64,000 nt of DNA from Acinetobacter sp. Ac_5812 (GTDB lineage: Bacteria > Pseudomonadota > Gammaproteobacteria > Pseudomonadales > Moraxellaceae). Position 1 is the first letter of the stretch, and each line of letters begins with the position of its first letter. The notes beneath the pieces were generated by a model. It was not told the origin of the DNA and searched no databases. It was given only the letters and a program-made list of their open reading frames with translations. Shown in pieces: positions 42,276-50,322 of this stretch. A program made the position numbers and the translations under genes. The stretch lies in contig NZ_LXUK01000012.1 in assembly GCF_013072695.1 (NCBI RefSeq), forward strand, positions 372,546 through 436,545. Reading direction: 5' to 3'.

Positions 42276-42286
42276 TTGGAGCATTT

Positions 42287-42320
42287 GACCTCATACCTAA
42301 AAGATGGGTATGAGGTCTTC
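42287..42320 (+). terminator. hairpin after the giant gene
   Basis: An 11-bp perfect stem GACCTCATACC (42287-42297) with 42307-42317, a 9-base loop and then TTCT. It begins 11 bases after the stop codon. The T-tract is poor, so termination may be partial and allow read-through to the next gene 40 bases on. Confidence 0.7.
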
Positions 42321-42357
42321 TAGAATTTAAAAAATCATTTAATTTAAGGGCAGTGGA

Positions 42358-43614
42358 ATGTCATCAGGTGCAATTTATTTATGGGAACCTGAGATTTTTA
42401 CAGCTCAGATTCCTTCGCTGAATGAATCTGAGCGCGTAGCGTATGAGTTATACCAACAGCATCGAGATACGCCTGCAGCGGGTAAAAAGCTGCAAGATTG
42501 GGCGGAATATATGGTTCAAAAAGTCACCAATTCTGACTACAGCGAATATTTTTCAAAGGAAGTTCAGCAGTGGTGCATTAATTTACAGCATGGTCTCACC
42601 GCTGAGCCATGTGCGATATTAGAATTAGAACATTTTGATATTGTTGCACAGGGCGATGCTTTGTACAGGGTATTTTATGAGGCTGTCCAGAATTCAGGGG
42701 TTGGTTTTTATGAACCACGCTTTTCAGTGTGGGGAGTCAGTCTTGTACAAGTCCCTGATCATGCAGTCACAGCTGTTTTAAGGTCTTTTCTAAAACCTCT
42801 GAGTGCTGAGCAGCAGTATTTTGAGCTAGACAAAATTGAAGCACCTCGCAATATAAAGAAAGCGGAAGAATTGTTTAAGTTATGGTGTTTACATCATCCT
42901 ATTTTAAAAAATCTAGAGTTACATCGGTTTTATAGCAAATATGATTTTATTGAACCACGTTGGAATGAGCCTGATGCCGAAACTTCTATAAATAGTGGGA
43001 TGCGATATTTTATATTTATTAATAAAAAACAAAATATTTTTTACCAATTAAAATTTTCTCTCAAGAGTTTAAGTAAATTTCCAAACATTGATTTGACTTT
43101 GGATCTTACAAATCATTTCTTAACAGAGGAAATGAAACATAAATTTGCGAAGAAACTTAAAATTAGAATAGATATACCAGATATTAGAAATAATAAAATA
43201 AAATCAGTTGGAACGAAATATCCATATGGATTAGACTTTGATTTTGTCCGTAGATGGGAAAATAGCTATGACATCAAAATATTTTTTCAGGAGTTTGATC
43301 GATTTATAAACTTTTTGCATCAGCATTTTGCAAATGGCAATTTAAGAAGTCTACAAACCTGGGCATATGGAGATGTTATTGATCATATTCTCGTGCAAAT
43401 GCATTGGTCACAGGAGCTGATGATTATTGCACTTGGGTTAGATAAAGATTATCTCGAAAAACGCTATCAATATCATTGTGAAATTCTTCGTAATGAAAAA
43501 AAAGACTCTGAGCTTGATTATTTAAACAATAGTTATGCAGAATATAAAGTATTAATGATTCTTGTTGAAGAGGCGGGTACTGCATTACCTCCATATCAGA
43601 AAATAGTTGGTTAA
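42358..43614 (+). CDS. 418-aa protein of unknown function downstream of the giant gene
   Basis: I do not recognise it firmly. It is 418 aa, soluble, with no signal peptide or membrane segment. The N-terminal third has a cadence (short-loop helices, then VGFYEPRFSVW and Gln/Val-rich strands) reminiscent of small immunity-like proteins that end that segment with G-x-x-x-Y-(D/E)-P. The second half, from about residue 215, is distinctly AT-rich and Lys/Phe/Asn-rich, and may be a separate domain. AAGGG (42348-42352) precedes ATG 42358. It is co-directional with the giant gene, 82 bases downstream, and convergent with the export operon. Possible roles are immunity to the Hint-associated toxin-like module, or an accessory factor for export of the giant protein; neither is shown. 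Confidence 0.75.
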   Translation: MSSGAIYLWEPEIFTAQIPSLNESERVAYELYQQHRDTPAAGKKLQDWAEYMVQKVTNSDYSEYFSKEVQQWCINLQHGLTAEPCAILELEHFDIVAQGDALYRVFYEAVQNSGVGFYEPRFSVWGVSLVQVPDHAVTAVLRSFLKPLSAEQQYFELDKIEAPRNIKKAEELFKLWCLHHPILKNLELHRFYSKYDFIEPRWNEPDAETSINSGMRYFIFINKKQNIFYQLKFSLKSLSKFPNIDLTLDLTNHFLTEEMKHKFAKKLKIRIDIPDIRNNKIKSVGTKYPYGLDFDFVRRWENSYDIKIFFQEFDRFINFLHQHFANGNLRSLQTWAYGDVIDHILVQMHWSQELMIIALGLDKDYLEKRYQYHCEILRNEKKDSELDYLNNSYAEYKVLMILVEEAGTALPPYQKIVG

Positions 43615-43641
43615 AGTTTTTAGAAAAATAATCATTCTTGT

Positions 43642-43671
43642 GTAAGATGTATTTTTATAAATACATCTTAC
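43642..43671. terminator. convergent bidirectional hairpin between the 418-aa gene and the export operon
   Basis: A perfect 13-bp stem (GTAAGATGTATTT at 43642-43654 with 43659-43671) and a TTAT loop. It is 28 bases after the 418-aa gene. The stop codon of the leftward adaptor gene (43655-43657) lies in the loop, so the last codons of that gene form one arm. T-tracts are weak on both sides. Confidence 0.7.
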
Positions 43672-44461
43672 AACGAATCCCACTCGGGAATTTAACACTG
43701 CTACTTTTGATGGTTGCACCCGCACTAAATGTACCAGAGCTTGCATCAATGACCTGATCGACATGGTCAAGCTGAATGATTGCTACATATTTTTCAAATG
43801 GCGCTTCGGGAATCAATTTTAGCTTTTGCCCTTTTTTAACTGTATTAAAATACTTTAATGGAATAATTGCATTAATTTTAAATTGATCAGTTTGCGCAAT
43901 TTTTAAAATTGGATTTTTCCCTTCAGTTGGATTTACCAGACTTCCAGCATAAATATATTGCTGTATCACGACGCCGTTAAAAGGACTATAAATGGTTCTA
44001 CGATTTAAATCGGCCTGGCTTTGTTTGTATTCATATTCAGCCTGTTTAATATTTTCCTGTGCAGTCTGTAATTCTGAACGGGCTTGCTGTAGCTCACTAT
44101 ATGCATCGTCATAGGCTTGTTTTGAGACAAAATTTTCCGCCAGTAGTTGTTTCATACGATTTACTTTGCTTTCGGCATGTTCGATTTTAGAACGTGCCGT
44201 ATTGGCTGAACCGCGTAATTGCGTTCGAAAATATGCAGTTTGCGTAGCAGATTTTTCTACACTTGATTCGATTTGTGCCAGAACTTGTCCTTTTTTAATT
44301 GGCGTACCGGCTTTAACCGGAATATTTTGCAAAATACCTGTAATCGGGCTGCGGATTTCAACAATTTGTGCAGGCTGTATCATACATGCAAAATTTAATG
44401 AATCTGCAAGCACTGAGGTAGAGCAGCTGAGGGTGGCGAAGAAAACAAGTGCGTATTTCAT
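43655..44461 (-). CDS. periplasmic adaptor (HlyD/RND-type membrane fusion protein)
   Basis: A 268-aa adaptor with a cleavable signal peptide (MKYALVFFATLSCSTSVLA, cleaved before Asp-Ser). Domains: a biotinyl-lipoyl half-motif at about 35-70 (VEIRSPITGILQNIPVKAG), a long alpha-helical hairpin at about 75-150, the second lipoyl half (NRRTIYSPFNGVVIQQYIYAG) and a beta-barrel (LIPEAPFEKYVAIIQLDHVD). Such proteins bridge an inner-membrane pump to a TolC-like channel. It is shorter than typical 330-400-aa RND adaptors. It is the last gene of the operon; its ATG directly abuts the stop codon of the SecA-like gene (TAA-ATG), suggesting coupled translation. Confidence 0.88.
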   Translation of the reverse strand: MKYALVFFATLSCSTSVLADSLNFACMIQPAQIVEIRSPITGILQNIPVKAGTPIKKGQVLAQIESSVEKSATQTAYFRTQLRGSANTARSKIEHAESKVNRMKQLLAENFVSKQAYDDAYSELQQARSELQTAQENIKQAEYEYKQSQADLNRRTIYSPFNGVVIQQYIYAGSLVNPTEGKNPILKIAQTDQFKINAIIPLKYFNTVKKGQKLKLIPEAPFEKYVAIIQLDHVDQVIDASSGTFSAGATIKSSSVKFPSGIRCKMYL

Positions 44462-46462
44462 TTAATAAATTTTTCCAGCAAAGCCAATTTGAGAGTTTAA
44501 CTTTTTATCTTGTTTAAACATTGAGATACGATTGCGATAAGCTCGTTTCTGACATTTCTTCTGCATATGTTTTACTGCAAGGCTTAAAAAATAGTGTCTA
44601 AGTAGATAAATGGGGATGAGATTGAGTAGATAGATCAACCCTTGGATATTTTGTTGCATGAGTTGATCTTCACCTGAAACATAGGCAACGCATGAGCCTT
44701 GATCTCCCTGACGTCCAGCTCGACCATAGAGTTGACGGTCAATACGAGCGGATTCATGAAATTCAGTTAAAATGACATGTAGACCACCAGCTTGTTTGGT
44801 TTCTGGGCGTAGCTTAATATCGGTACCACGCCCAGCCATGTTGGTCGCTACTGTAATTTTTCCGCTATGACCTGCTTCTGCAATGATGGCAGCTTCCTGT
44901 GCATCTTGGCGCGCATTTAACACAATATGCTCAATGTTGAGTTGCGTCAGGGCCTCGGAAATAGCTTCTGAGGCTTCGATACTACGTGTACCCACCAAAA
45001 CAGAACGATTTGCATCTGCCATTGTTTTTGCATGCTGGGCAATAGCGATATATTTCTGTTGATTATTTTTAAAATAATGATGTTTAAATTGCTTACGCTT
45101 AGATGGAATATTTGGTGGGATTTGGCAAACTTTTAAGCGATAAATCATCCAGAGTTCTTTTGAAACTTCTAAACCAGTTCCTGTGAGCCCAGATAACAGT
45201 AAATATCGTCTAAAAAAACGCTGAAAGGTCATGCGCGCTAACGTATCTCGACCTTTAGTCAGTTCTACCTTTTCTTTTGCTTCAATCAGTTGGTGTAGAC
45301 CTTGCTCCCAAGAACGATCAGCCATGATTCGTCCTGTGGATTCGTCTACAATCTGAATTTTATTGTCTTGAATAATGTAATGTTGGTCTTTATGGTAGAG
45401 GTGTAATGCCGTCAACGCTTGTTTAATCAGCAGCATTTTCCAAGCATGGTTATACCATATTGGGCGTACATTCTGAGGAAGTGGAATTTCTTTATTGACA
45501 GGGATTTTTTCAATATCAACATGATGCTCAGCTTCGAGTATTGAAAAATCAACGTCTGCAACAAGCTGCTGTGCTTGTTCAATTGCCCAGTGAATTATGG
45601 CTGCTTCAATAAGCCCTTCAGCTTCTTGAGAGATAACCATAGGGGTTTGAGCTTCATCAATAAATACGCTATCCGCTTCATCTACGATACAGAAGTGCAG
45701 TGCAGGAACAATCATCCCGTCGTCAGAAGTTTGTCCCGTTGCCAATGCACGTAAGTTTTCAATCTGGCGAGGTTGAGTACCTTTGCCTGAAATATGGTCT
45801 TTTAGATAATCAAATACAATTTCATTGGCACTCACATAGCAAATTTGCTTGTGATAATTTTCCTTTCTTTCTGGAATTTCCATTTCACCATAAATGGCAG
45901 CGCTACTCAGTTGAAAAAACTGAAATAAAGAACGTAATTCCTCTTCATCGCGTTGTGCTAAATATGCATTGGTCGTGAGGACATGAACAAAATTTCCTGT
46001 TGCCGCCATAATAGTTGCTGCCATACCAGCAACCAGCGTTTTACCTTCTCCAGTGGGCATTTCAGCAAGGCGGCCCGTTAGTAGAATATAGGCACCCATA
46101 AATTGAACAGGATGTGGGTAAATATTAAAAACACGGGAAATACCTTCTCCTACGCAAGCAAAAATTACAGCGATTGCGGTATCATGTGAGGGCCGTGTTG
46201 ATAAGTCGTGAATGGCTTGTTGAAATTTTTGTATGAGCTGTTCTTGATCAAGCTGTTTTAATGCTTCTCGGTGCGGTGAAATTGCTTGAGCAAACTTTTG
46301 AATATGTGTTCTGGAAATTTTTTTTGCGGGAATCCAGCCTAAAAGGTTGGCAAAGAAAATTTCTAATTTATGCAATTCCTGATCTTTTTGTTCTACACGG
46401 GCAACGTTGGAGAGATGAAAAGGGCGCAATGAGAGGCTTTGAACCACCCGCAGATTAGACAT
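44462..46462 (-). CDS. SecA-like translocase ATPase (short paralog)
   Basis: DEAD-type motor homologous to SecA, which pushes preproteins through SecYEG. At 666 aa it is much shorter than housekeeping SecA (about 900). Walker A MPTGEGKT is at 135-142, VDEADSVFIDEAQTP at 260-274 (DEAD box), QRFFRRY at 414-420 followed by LTGTG, NMAGRGTDIKL at 541-551 and the arginine-finger region RQLYGRAGRQGDQGS at 576-590. The nucleotide-binding and preprotein-crosslinking parts are thus complete. After about 600 only 66 residues remain, including a hydrophobic stretch (LIYLLNLIPIYLL), so the helical scaffold/wing and the C-terminal SecB/zinc tail are missing or reduced. It overlaps the upstream M50 gene by 8 bases. 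Its place inside a secretion operon points to a dedicated role in export of the giant protein. Confidence 0.9.
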   Translation of the reverse strand: MSNLRVVQSLSLRPFHLSNVARVEQKDQELHKLEIFFANLLGWIPAKKISRTHIQKFAQAISPHREALKQLDQEQLIQKFQQAIHDLSTRPSHDTAIAVIFACVGEGISRVFNIYPHPVQFMGAYILLTGRLAEMPTGEGKTLVAGMAATIMAATGNFVHVLTTNAYLAQRDEEELRSLFQFFQLSSAAIYGEMEIPERKENYHKQICYVSANEIVFDYLKDHISGKGTQPRQIENLRALATGQTSDDGMIVPALHFCIVDEADSVFIDEAQTPMVISQEAEGLIEAAIIHWAIEQAQQLVADVDFSILEAEHHVDIEKIPVNKEIPLPQNVRPIWYNHAWKMLLIKQALTALHLYHKDQHYIIQDNKIQIVDESTGRIMADRSWEQGLHQLIEAKEKVELTKGRDTLARMTFQRFFRRYLLLSGLTGTGLEVSKELWMIYRLKVCQIPPNIPSKRKQFKHHYFKNNQQKYIAIAQHAKTMADANRSVLVGTRSIEASEAISEALTQLNIEHIVLNARQDAQEAAIIAEAGHSGKITVATNMAGRGTDIKLRPETKQAGGLHVILTEFHESARIDRQLYGRAGRQGDQGSCVAYVSGEDQLMQQNIQGLIYLLNLIPIYLLRHYFLSLAVKHMQKKCQKRAYRNRISMFKQDKKLNSQIGFAGKIY

Positions 46463-48623
46463 AGAACTGCTCCAAAAATAATTGATGCAATTTTCTGATC
46501 CACTGCCATGCCAGTGGCGAATAACCTAAATCATAACGAACGTATGCGACATCCCCAAATACGGAAGAGTCCAAAGGTTGTGATAATTGAATATCGAGAT
46601 CGAAATAGTTTTGTAAAGCTGTTGTGCCTTCCTGATCATTGGGGTCAACGGTGATGTTTCCTCCCGCCTGACTGCCTAATGCTGAGGAGAGAAGTTTCTT
46701 TTGTGTTTGTGGCGTACTTCGAATAATTTTGCCTGTATAAACCACATCAAAATGGTTTTTAAATCGGATTTCGATTCCTTTTAACCTTGTTTGAATCAAA
46801 TCATAATCTTGTTGTAAAACGGCACTACGAACAATCTGGGCGGGTTGATTGATGACATAACCAATGATATCCCCGCGCTTGTAATATCTTTGATTGAGTT
46901 CAATGCTATCTTTAGCAAACCAGTGACCAGCAAGTGGACTATAGACTTGAAGTTGTTCAAATTTGGTCTGATATTGTTGGAGTTGCTGTACGGCACCTTG
47001 CTTTTGATACTCCAATTTACGTTGCTGTGATATATCATCAAGTGAAGCTTGTCTGAGTTTATAATCTAACTCTTCAACCTGTAGTTTTTGTAGTTCATAT
47101 TTTTCGCTGAGTTCAGCATTAGAGAGTTGAAAAAGCATTTGGTTTTGCTGAATTTGATTGTTTTTTAAATTGATTGTTGCAATATGACCTGATTCATTGG
47201 CTCGAATGATTGACTCTTCAGGCATCCATACGATGGCCTGCTGAGTACTAAAATAAGGAAAGGGAAGAATAAAAAAAATCACGATAAGCGTGGCAAGAAT
47301 TCCCCAGAAACGTCGGACAGCCTGATCACGATATTTTGACAATGTCGCTCCTTGATAGATATGTTTAATGCCCTTATAGAGAGGTAAAACAATGGTCATA
47401 AATCCAGAAATAAAAGCCAGAATGACACCAAAGAAAAAATATTTCTGAGCCACAAACCAAATTAAGCTCACCATGATGGTGATACGGTAGATTGGAGAGA
47501 TAAAGCCATAACTAATCAACCAAAATTTTTCATTTTCAGCTGCATAGGGAGGCTGCGCTGTTTTAGCACCCAAAAGATAATGGTCAGATAAATAAACCCA
47601 ATATTTTGTTGCTCGACCTGCTAAATTGGGAATTTCAAGTAAATCAGACAAAATATAATAACCGTCATAGCGCATCAGTGGATTACCATTGACCAATACG
47701 GTGGAAACAGTCGCGATAAAGATGACGTTATAGGCAAAAGCATGAATGAGTCCAGATTCGGTGGAAACCCACAGGTAAATGGCAATTGCACCCAATAATA
47801 ATTCTGTCAATATGCCTGCAATAGATACCGCAATTCTTTGCCACTTGGAAATAAAGTGATAGGACGAAGTGGCATCAACATATGGAATGGGAATAAATAG
47901 AATGAACATCAAGCCCATTTCTCGAACATTGCCATTCCATGCTTTTATAGCTAAACCATGAGCAAATTCATGAATTAATTTAACAATTGGGTAGGTAAAC
48001 CAAAGAATTAACAGGTTACTTGTCGATAGCACACGATCTGACAAATTATTGGTTAAGCTTTGCCAATGTTCGGCAAGCAATAATAAGGCAGGGCATACGA
48101 TCATCAACCATATGAGTAAGCCCCAAATGCTAAAAACTGATTGAGCGACTTTCTGTAATTTGTTAAATAACTGATCAGGATAAACCAACGGTATTTTGAG
48201 GCTCATCGGATTTAAGAAGGATTGCTTTAATTTATTGAATTTATGCTTCTTAAACCGCTTAAACATTTCCTCTGCATCAAAAGATACTTCAGTTTGTAGC
48301 AGGTCGTTGTTATAGAGCTGAGTCAGAAGCTGGACTAATTCATTTTGGCTAATTGCTCGATATTGTTTATTTAAATTAATATTTTGTTGTTCGATATATT
48401 CTGCTGCTTTATCCCAAATTTGTTCTACATTGGATTGGCCGTCTAATAAGGTAATGACATACCATGTTTCAGGGTTAACTCGCACAAACCGCTGCGACAT
48501 GGGTTCAAACAACAGAAACCACGCACGACCTCTTAGCGTGCGTGGTAGAACCTCAATATTCTGGCGTAATTGGGGTCTAAGATGCCGCACCAGATGCCAA
48601 TGTTCAGAGAATAAGCTTTGCAT
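46455..48623 (-). CDS. PqqD-like / M50 site-2-type protease / HlyD-like fusion membrane protein
   Basis: A 722-aa polytopic protein in three parts. Residues about 15-110 resemble a PqqD-type winged-helix peptide-recognition domain (LRPQLRQNIEVLPRTLRGRAW ... FVRVNPETWYVITLLDG). Residues about 160-460 form a multi-helix membrane domain with the M50 zinc motif HEFAH (218-222) and the second motif NGNPLMRYDGYY (312-323), both intact. Residues about 465-700 are a periplasmic lipoyl/helical/barrel adaptor (IRANESGHIATINLKNNQI) like HlyD. Relatives are annotated as putative peptide zinc metalloproteases. It starts 4 bases after the preceding gene's stop and overlaps the SecA-like gene. I infer recognition and perhaps cleavage of the substrate leader at the inner membrane, coupled to the periplasmic conduit. 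Confidence 0.85.
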   Translation of the reverse strand: MQSLFSEHWHLVRHLRPQLRQNIEVLPRTLRGRAWFLLFEPMSQRFVRVNPETWYVITLLDGQSNVEQIWDKAAEYIEQQNINLNKQYRAISQNELVQLLTQLYNNDLLQTEVSFDAEEMFKRFKKHKFNKLKQSFLNPMSLKIPLVYPDQLFNKLQKVAQSVFSIWGLLIWLMIVCPALLLLAEHWQSLTNNLSDRVLSTSNLLILWFTYPIVKLIHEFAHGLAIKAWNGNVREMGLMFILFIPIPYVDATSSYHFISKWQRIAVSIAGILTELLLGAIAIYLWVSTESGLIHAFAYNVIFIATVSTVLVNGNPLMRYDGYYILSDLLEIPNLAGRATKYWVYLSDHYLLGAKTAQPPYAAENEKFWLISYGFISPIYRITIMVSLIWFVAQKYFFFGVILAFISGFMTIVLPLYKGIKHIYQGATLSKYRDQAVRRFWGILATLIVIFFILPFPYFSTQQAIVWMPEESIIRANESGHIATINLKNNQIQQNQMLFQLSNAELSEKYELQKLQVEELDYKLRQASLDDISQQRKLEYQKQGAVQQLQQYQTKFEQLQVYSPLAGHWFAKDSIELNQRYYKRGDIIGYVINQPAQIVRSAVLQQDYDLIQTRLKGIEIRFKNHFDVVYTGKIIRSTPQTQKKLLSSALGSQAGGNITVDPNDQEGTTALQNYFDLDIQLSQPLDSSVFGDVAYVRYDLGYSPLAWQWIRKLHQLFLEQFYV

Positions 48624-48627
48624 CGCT

Positions 48628-50322
48628 TTACCAGTTCGCCCAGATTTTTAATTTCATCCAGTTGATGAAATCTCGTGACCAGCGAAGCAGTAGGTTGGTT
48701 TTACCAACCGTAATTTTTCCAACACCTTGCATACCTGGGGTCAGAGCAGGGGGAGAATCTAACCAAGCAGCCTCAACTTTAAAGCCATTCACATTACTTT
48801 GAACAGAAGCGACTGGTATAATACGGGTAATACGAATCGGGAAAGTTTGATCTGGCAAACCTGTCAGTTTTAAATTTCCCTTTTGCTCTTTTTCAATCAA
48901 ATGAATGTCTTTATCTGCAACATGTAAGATCACTTTATAGGCATCTTGTGATGCAATCTGGAAGAGTTCTTTACCATCTTCAACAGGTGTTCCAATTTGT
49001 TGAATCCAGTCTCCATCAATGACTGTTCCTGTTATTGGGGCGGATACTCGCGTTTGGTTGATCTTTCTTTGTAGTGTTTGGATTTTAGTTTCTTGTTGCT
49101 TAATTTGATTGGCGGCTAAACCACTATCTGTTAAATTTTGATCTGCCATTGCGACACGAAATTGATGCTGTGCCTGATCAAGTAAGCTCTGTTGTTCAGC
49201 AAATTGAATTTTTAAATCAGTATTATCGAGTTGAATCAAGGCTTGATCTTTTTGGACTTTATCTCCAGGACGAACAAATACTTTTTGTATAAAGCCCTGT
49301 GTCGGTGCAGGAATAATCCAACGAGTTTTACCTTCTACATTTAGGTTGGCAGTGACGAGTTTGTCGACAGGAATTAAGGTGATACAGAGTAAAAATAAAA
49401 TGAGAAGGCTAGTGAGAATTTTCCAAGTATAGTGGCCATCCGAACTGTATTTTTTGAATAAATTACGACTAGATTGAAGGCTATGCCCAATTAAACTCTG
49501 TTCTGATTGATACCAATGTTGAAGCATCGGCTGGATTAAATCACTGTTACTTTTTAAATAGATACCCAACTCCGCTTGAGTATTCTGATGTTCAAGTGCA
49601 CGGTCTTTTGCCACAAGTATCGCTTGGATCTTTCCTTGGTTAAAAATGGGGTAACCAAACCAATTATGCTCATGTAATTCATGTTGTAAAAATAAGGTTT
49701 GCAGCGCAATTTCATTTAATTTTTGCATATCGGCAGCGCCTTTTTCTGTCCAAGACAGCTCAGACGAGACGACCCATTTGACTTTATGCGTACCTTCGAC
49801 CATTAAATAATTTAATTGAATGTTCGTATGCTGGGGAAACCGATGCCGAATATAACTTGTTGTTTGATTAATCCATTCTTGTGCGGCAACCCGAAATTGA
49901 TCTTGATTCACGACATGAGCAAAAATCTCAAGTAACTGTTCTGCTTGAAAAGCATGCTGTAGTTTTTGGCTTTGCTGTTCGTAGAATAACCAGCCCATAC
50001 TGGTACGTATTAGTTCCAGTGTGACTTCATTGATAGGAGGGGCTATTGATAAGCCAATAATGGATGATGTATTGGAATATGTTAATAAATAGCCAATGAT
50101 GTAAGTCGACTCATTTTTTTGAATAACAACAGGCTTTTCTGCTGTTAATTGTAGTTTGAGCGATGCCCATAACTCATGTAGCTTCTGATCCTGAAAAGCA
50201 TGCGTACCTAGATCGATTAAATTTTCAAAGCATATATCTAATACATTGACGTTTAAGCGTTTTAAGTTAAGTATCCAAATTTGAATAGAATTAGGTAAGT
50301 TATTCATTTTATTATCGAGCAT
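48628..50322 (-). CDS. inner-membrane HlyD-like adaptor with a large cytoplasmic N-terminal domain
   Basis: 564 aa. Residues 1-295 are a soluble cytoplasmic region whose alternating strands and helices (for example VVIQKNESTYIIGYLLTYS and WFGYPIFNQGKIQAILVAK) resemble a GAF-like sensor fold. One transmembrane helix follows at about 300-318 (WKILTSLLILFLLCITLIP). The periplasmic part has the lipoyl motif (IIPAPTQGFIQKVFVRPGDK), a short coiled-coil hairpin and the second half (TRVSAPITGTVIDGDW), then a barrel. HlyD-type adaptors in type I systems anchor to an ABC transporter, but none is encoded here. The ATG at 50322 overlaps the TolC-like gene's end by 11 bases; an ATG at 50307 is an alternative start. 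Confidence 0.87.
   Translation of the reverse strand: MLDNKMNNLPNSIQIWILNLKRLNVNVLDICFENLIDLGTHAFQDQKLHELWASLKLQLTAEKPVVIQKNESTYIIGYLLTYSNTSSIIGLSIAPPINEVTLELIRTSMGWLFYEQQSQKLQHAFQAEQLLEIFAHVVNQDQFRVAAQEWINQTTSYIRHRFPQHTNIQLNYLMVEGTHKVKWVVSSELSWTEKGAADMQKLNEIALQTLFLQHELHEHNWFGYPIFNQGKIQAILVAKDRALEHQNTQAELGIYLKSNSDLIQPMLQHWYQSEQSLIGHSLQSSRNLFKKYSSDGHYTWKILTSLLILFLLCITLIPVDKLVTANLNVEGKTRWIIPAPTQGFIQKVFVRPGDKVQKDQALIQLDNTDLKIQFAEQQSLLDQAQHQFRVAMADQNLTDSGLAANQIKQQETKIQTLQRKINQTRVSAPITGTVIDGDWIQQIGTPVEDGKELFQIASQDAYKVILHVADKDIHLIEKEQKGNLKLTGLPDQTFPIRITRIIPVASVQSNVNGFKVEAAWLDSPPALTPGMQGVGKITVGKTNLLLRWSRDFINWMKLKIWANW

Noticed and set aside
4185..42275. RTX/type I secretion substrate or a LapA-like adhesin
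   Set aside because: No GGxGxDxLx nonapeptide repeats seen, the C-terminus does not resemble a type I signal, and the neighbouring export operon has no ABC transporter.
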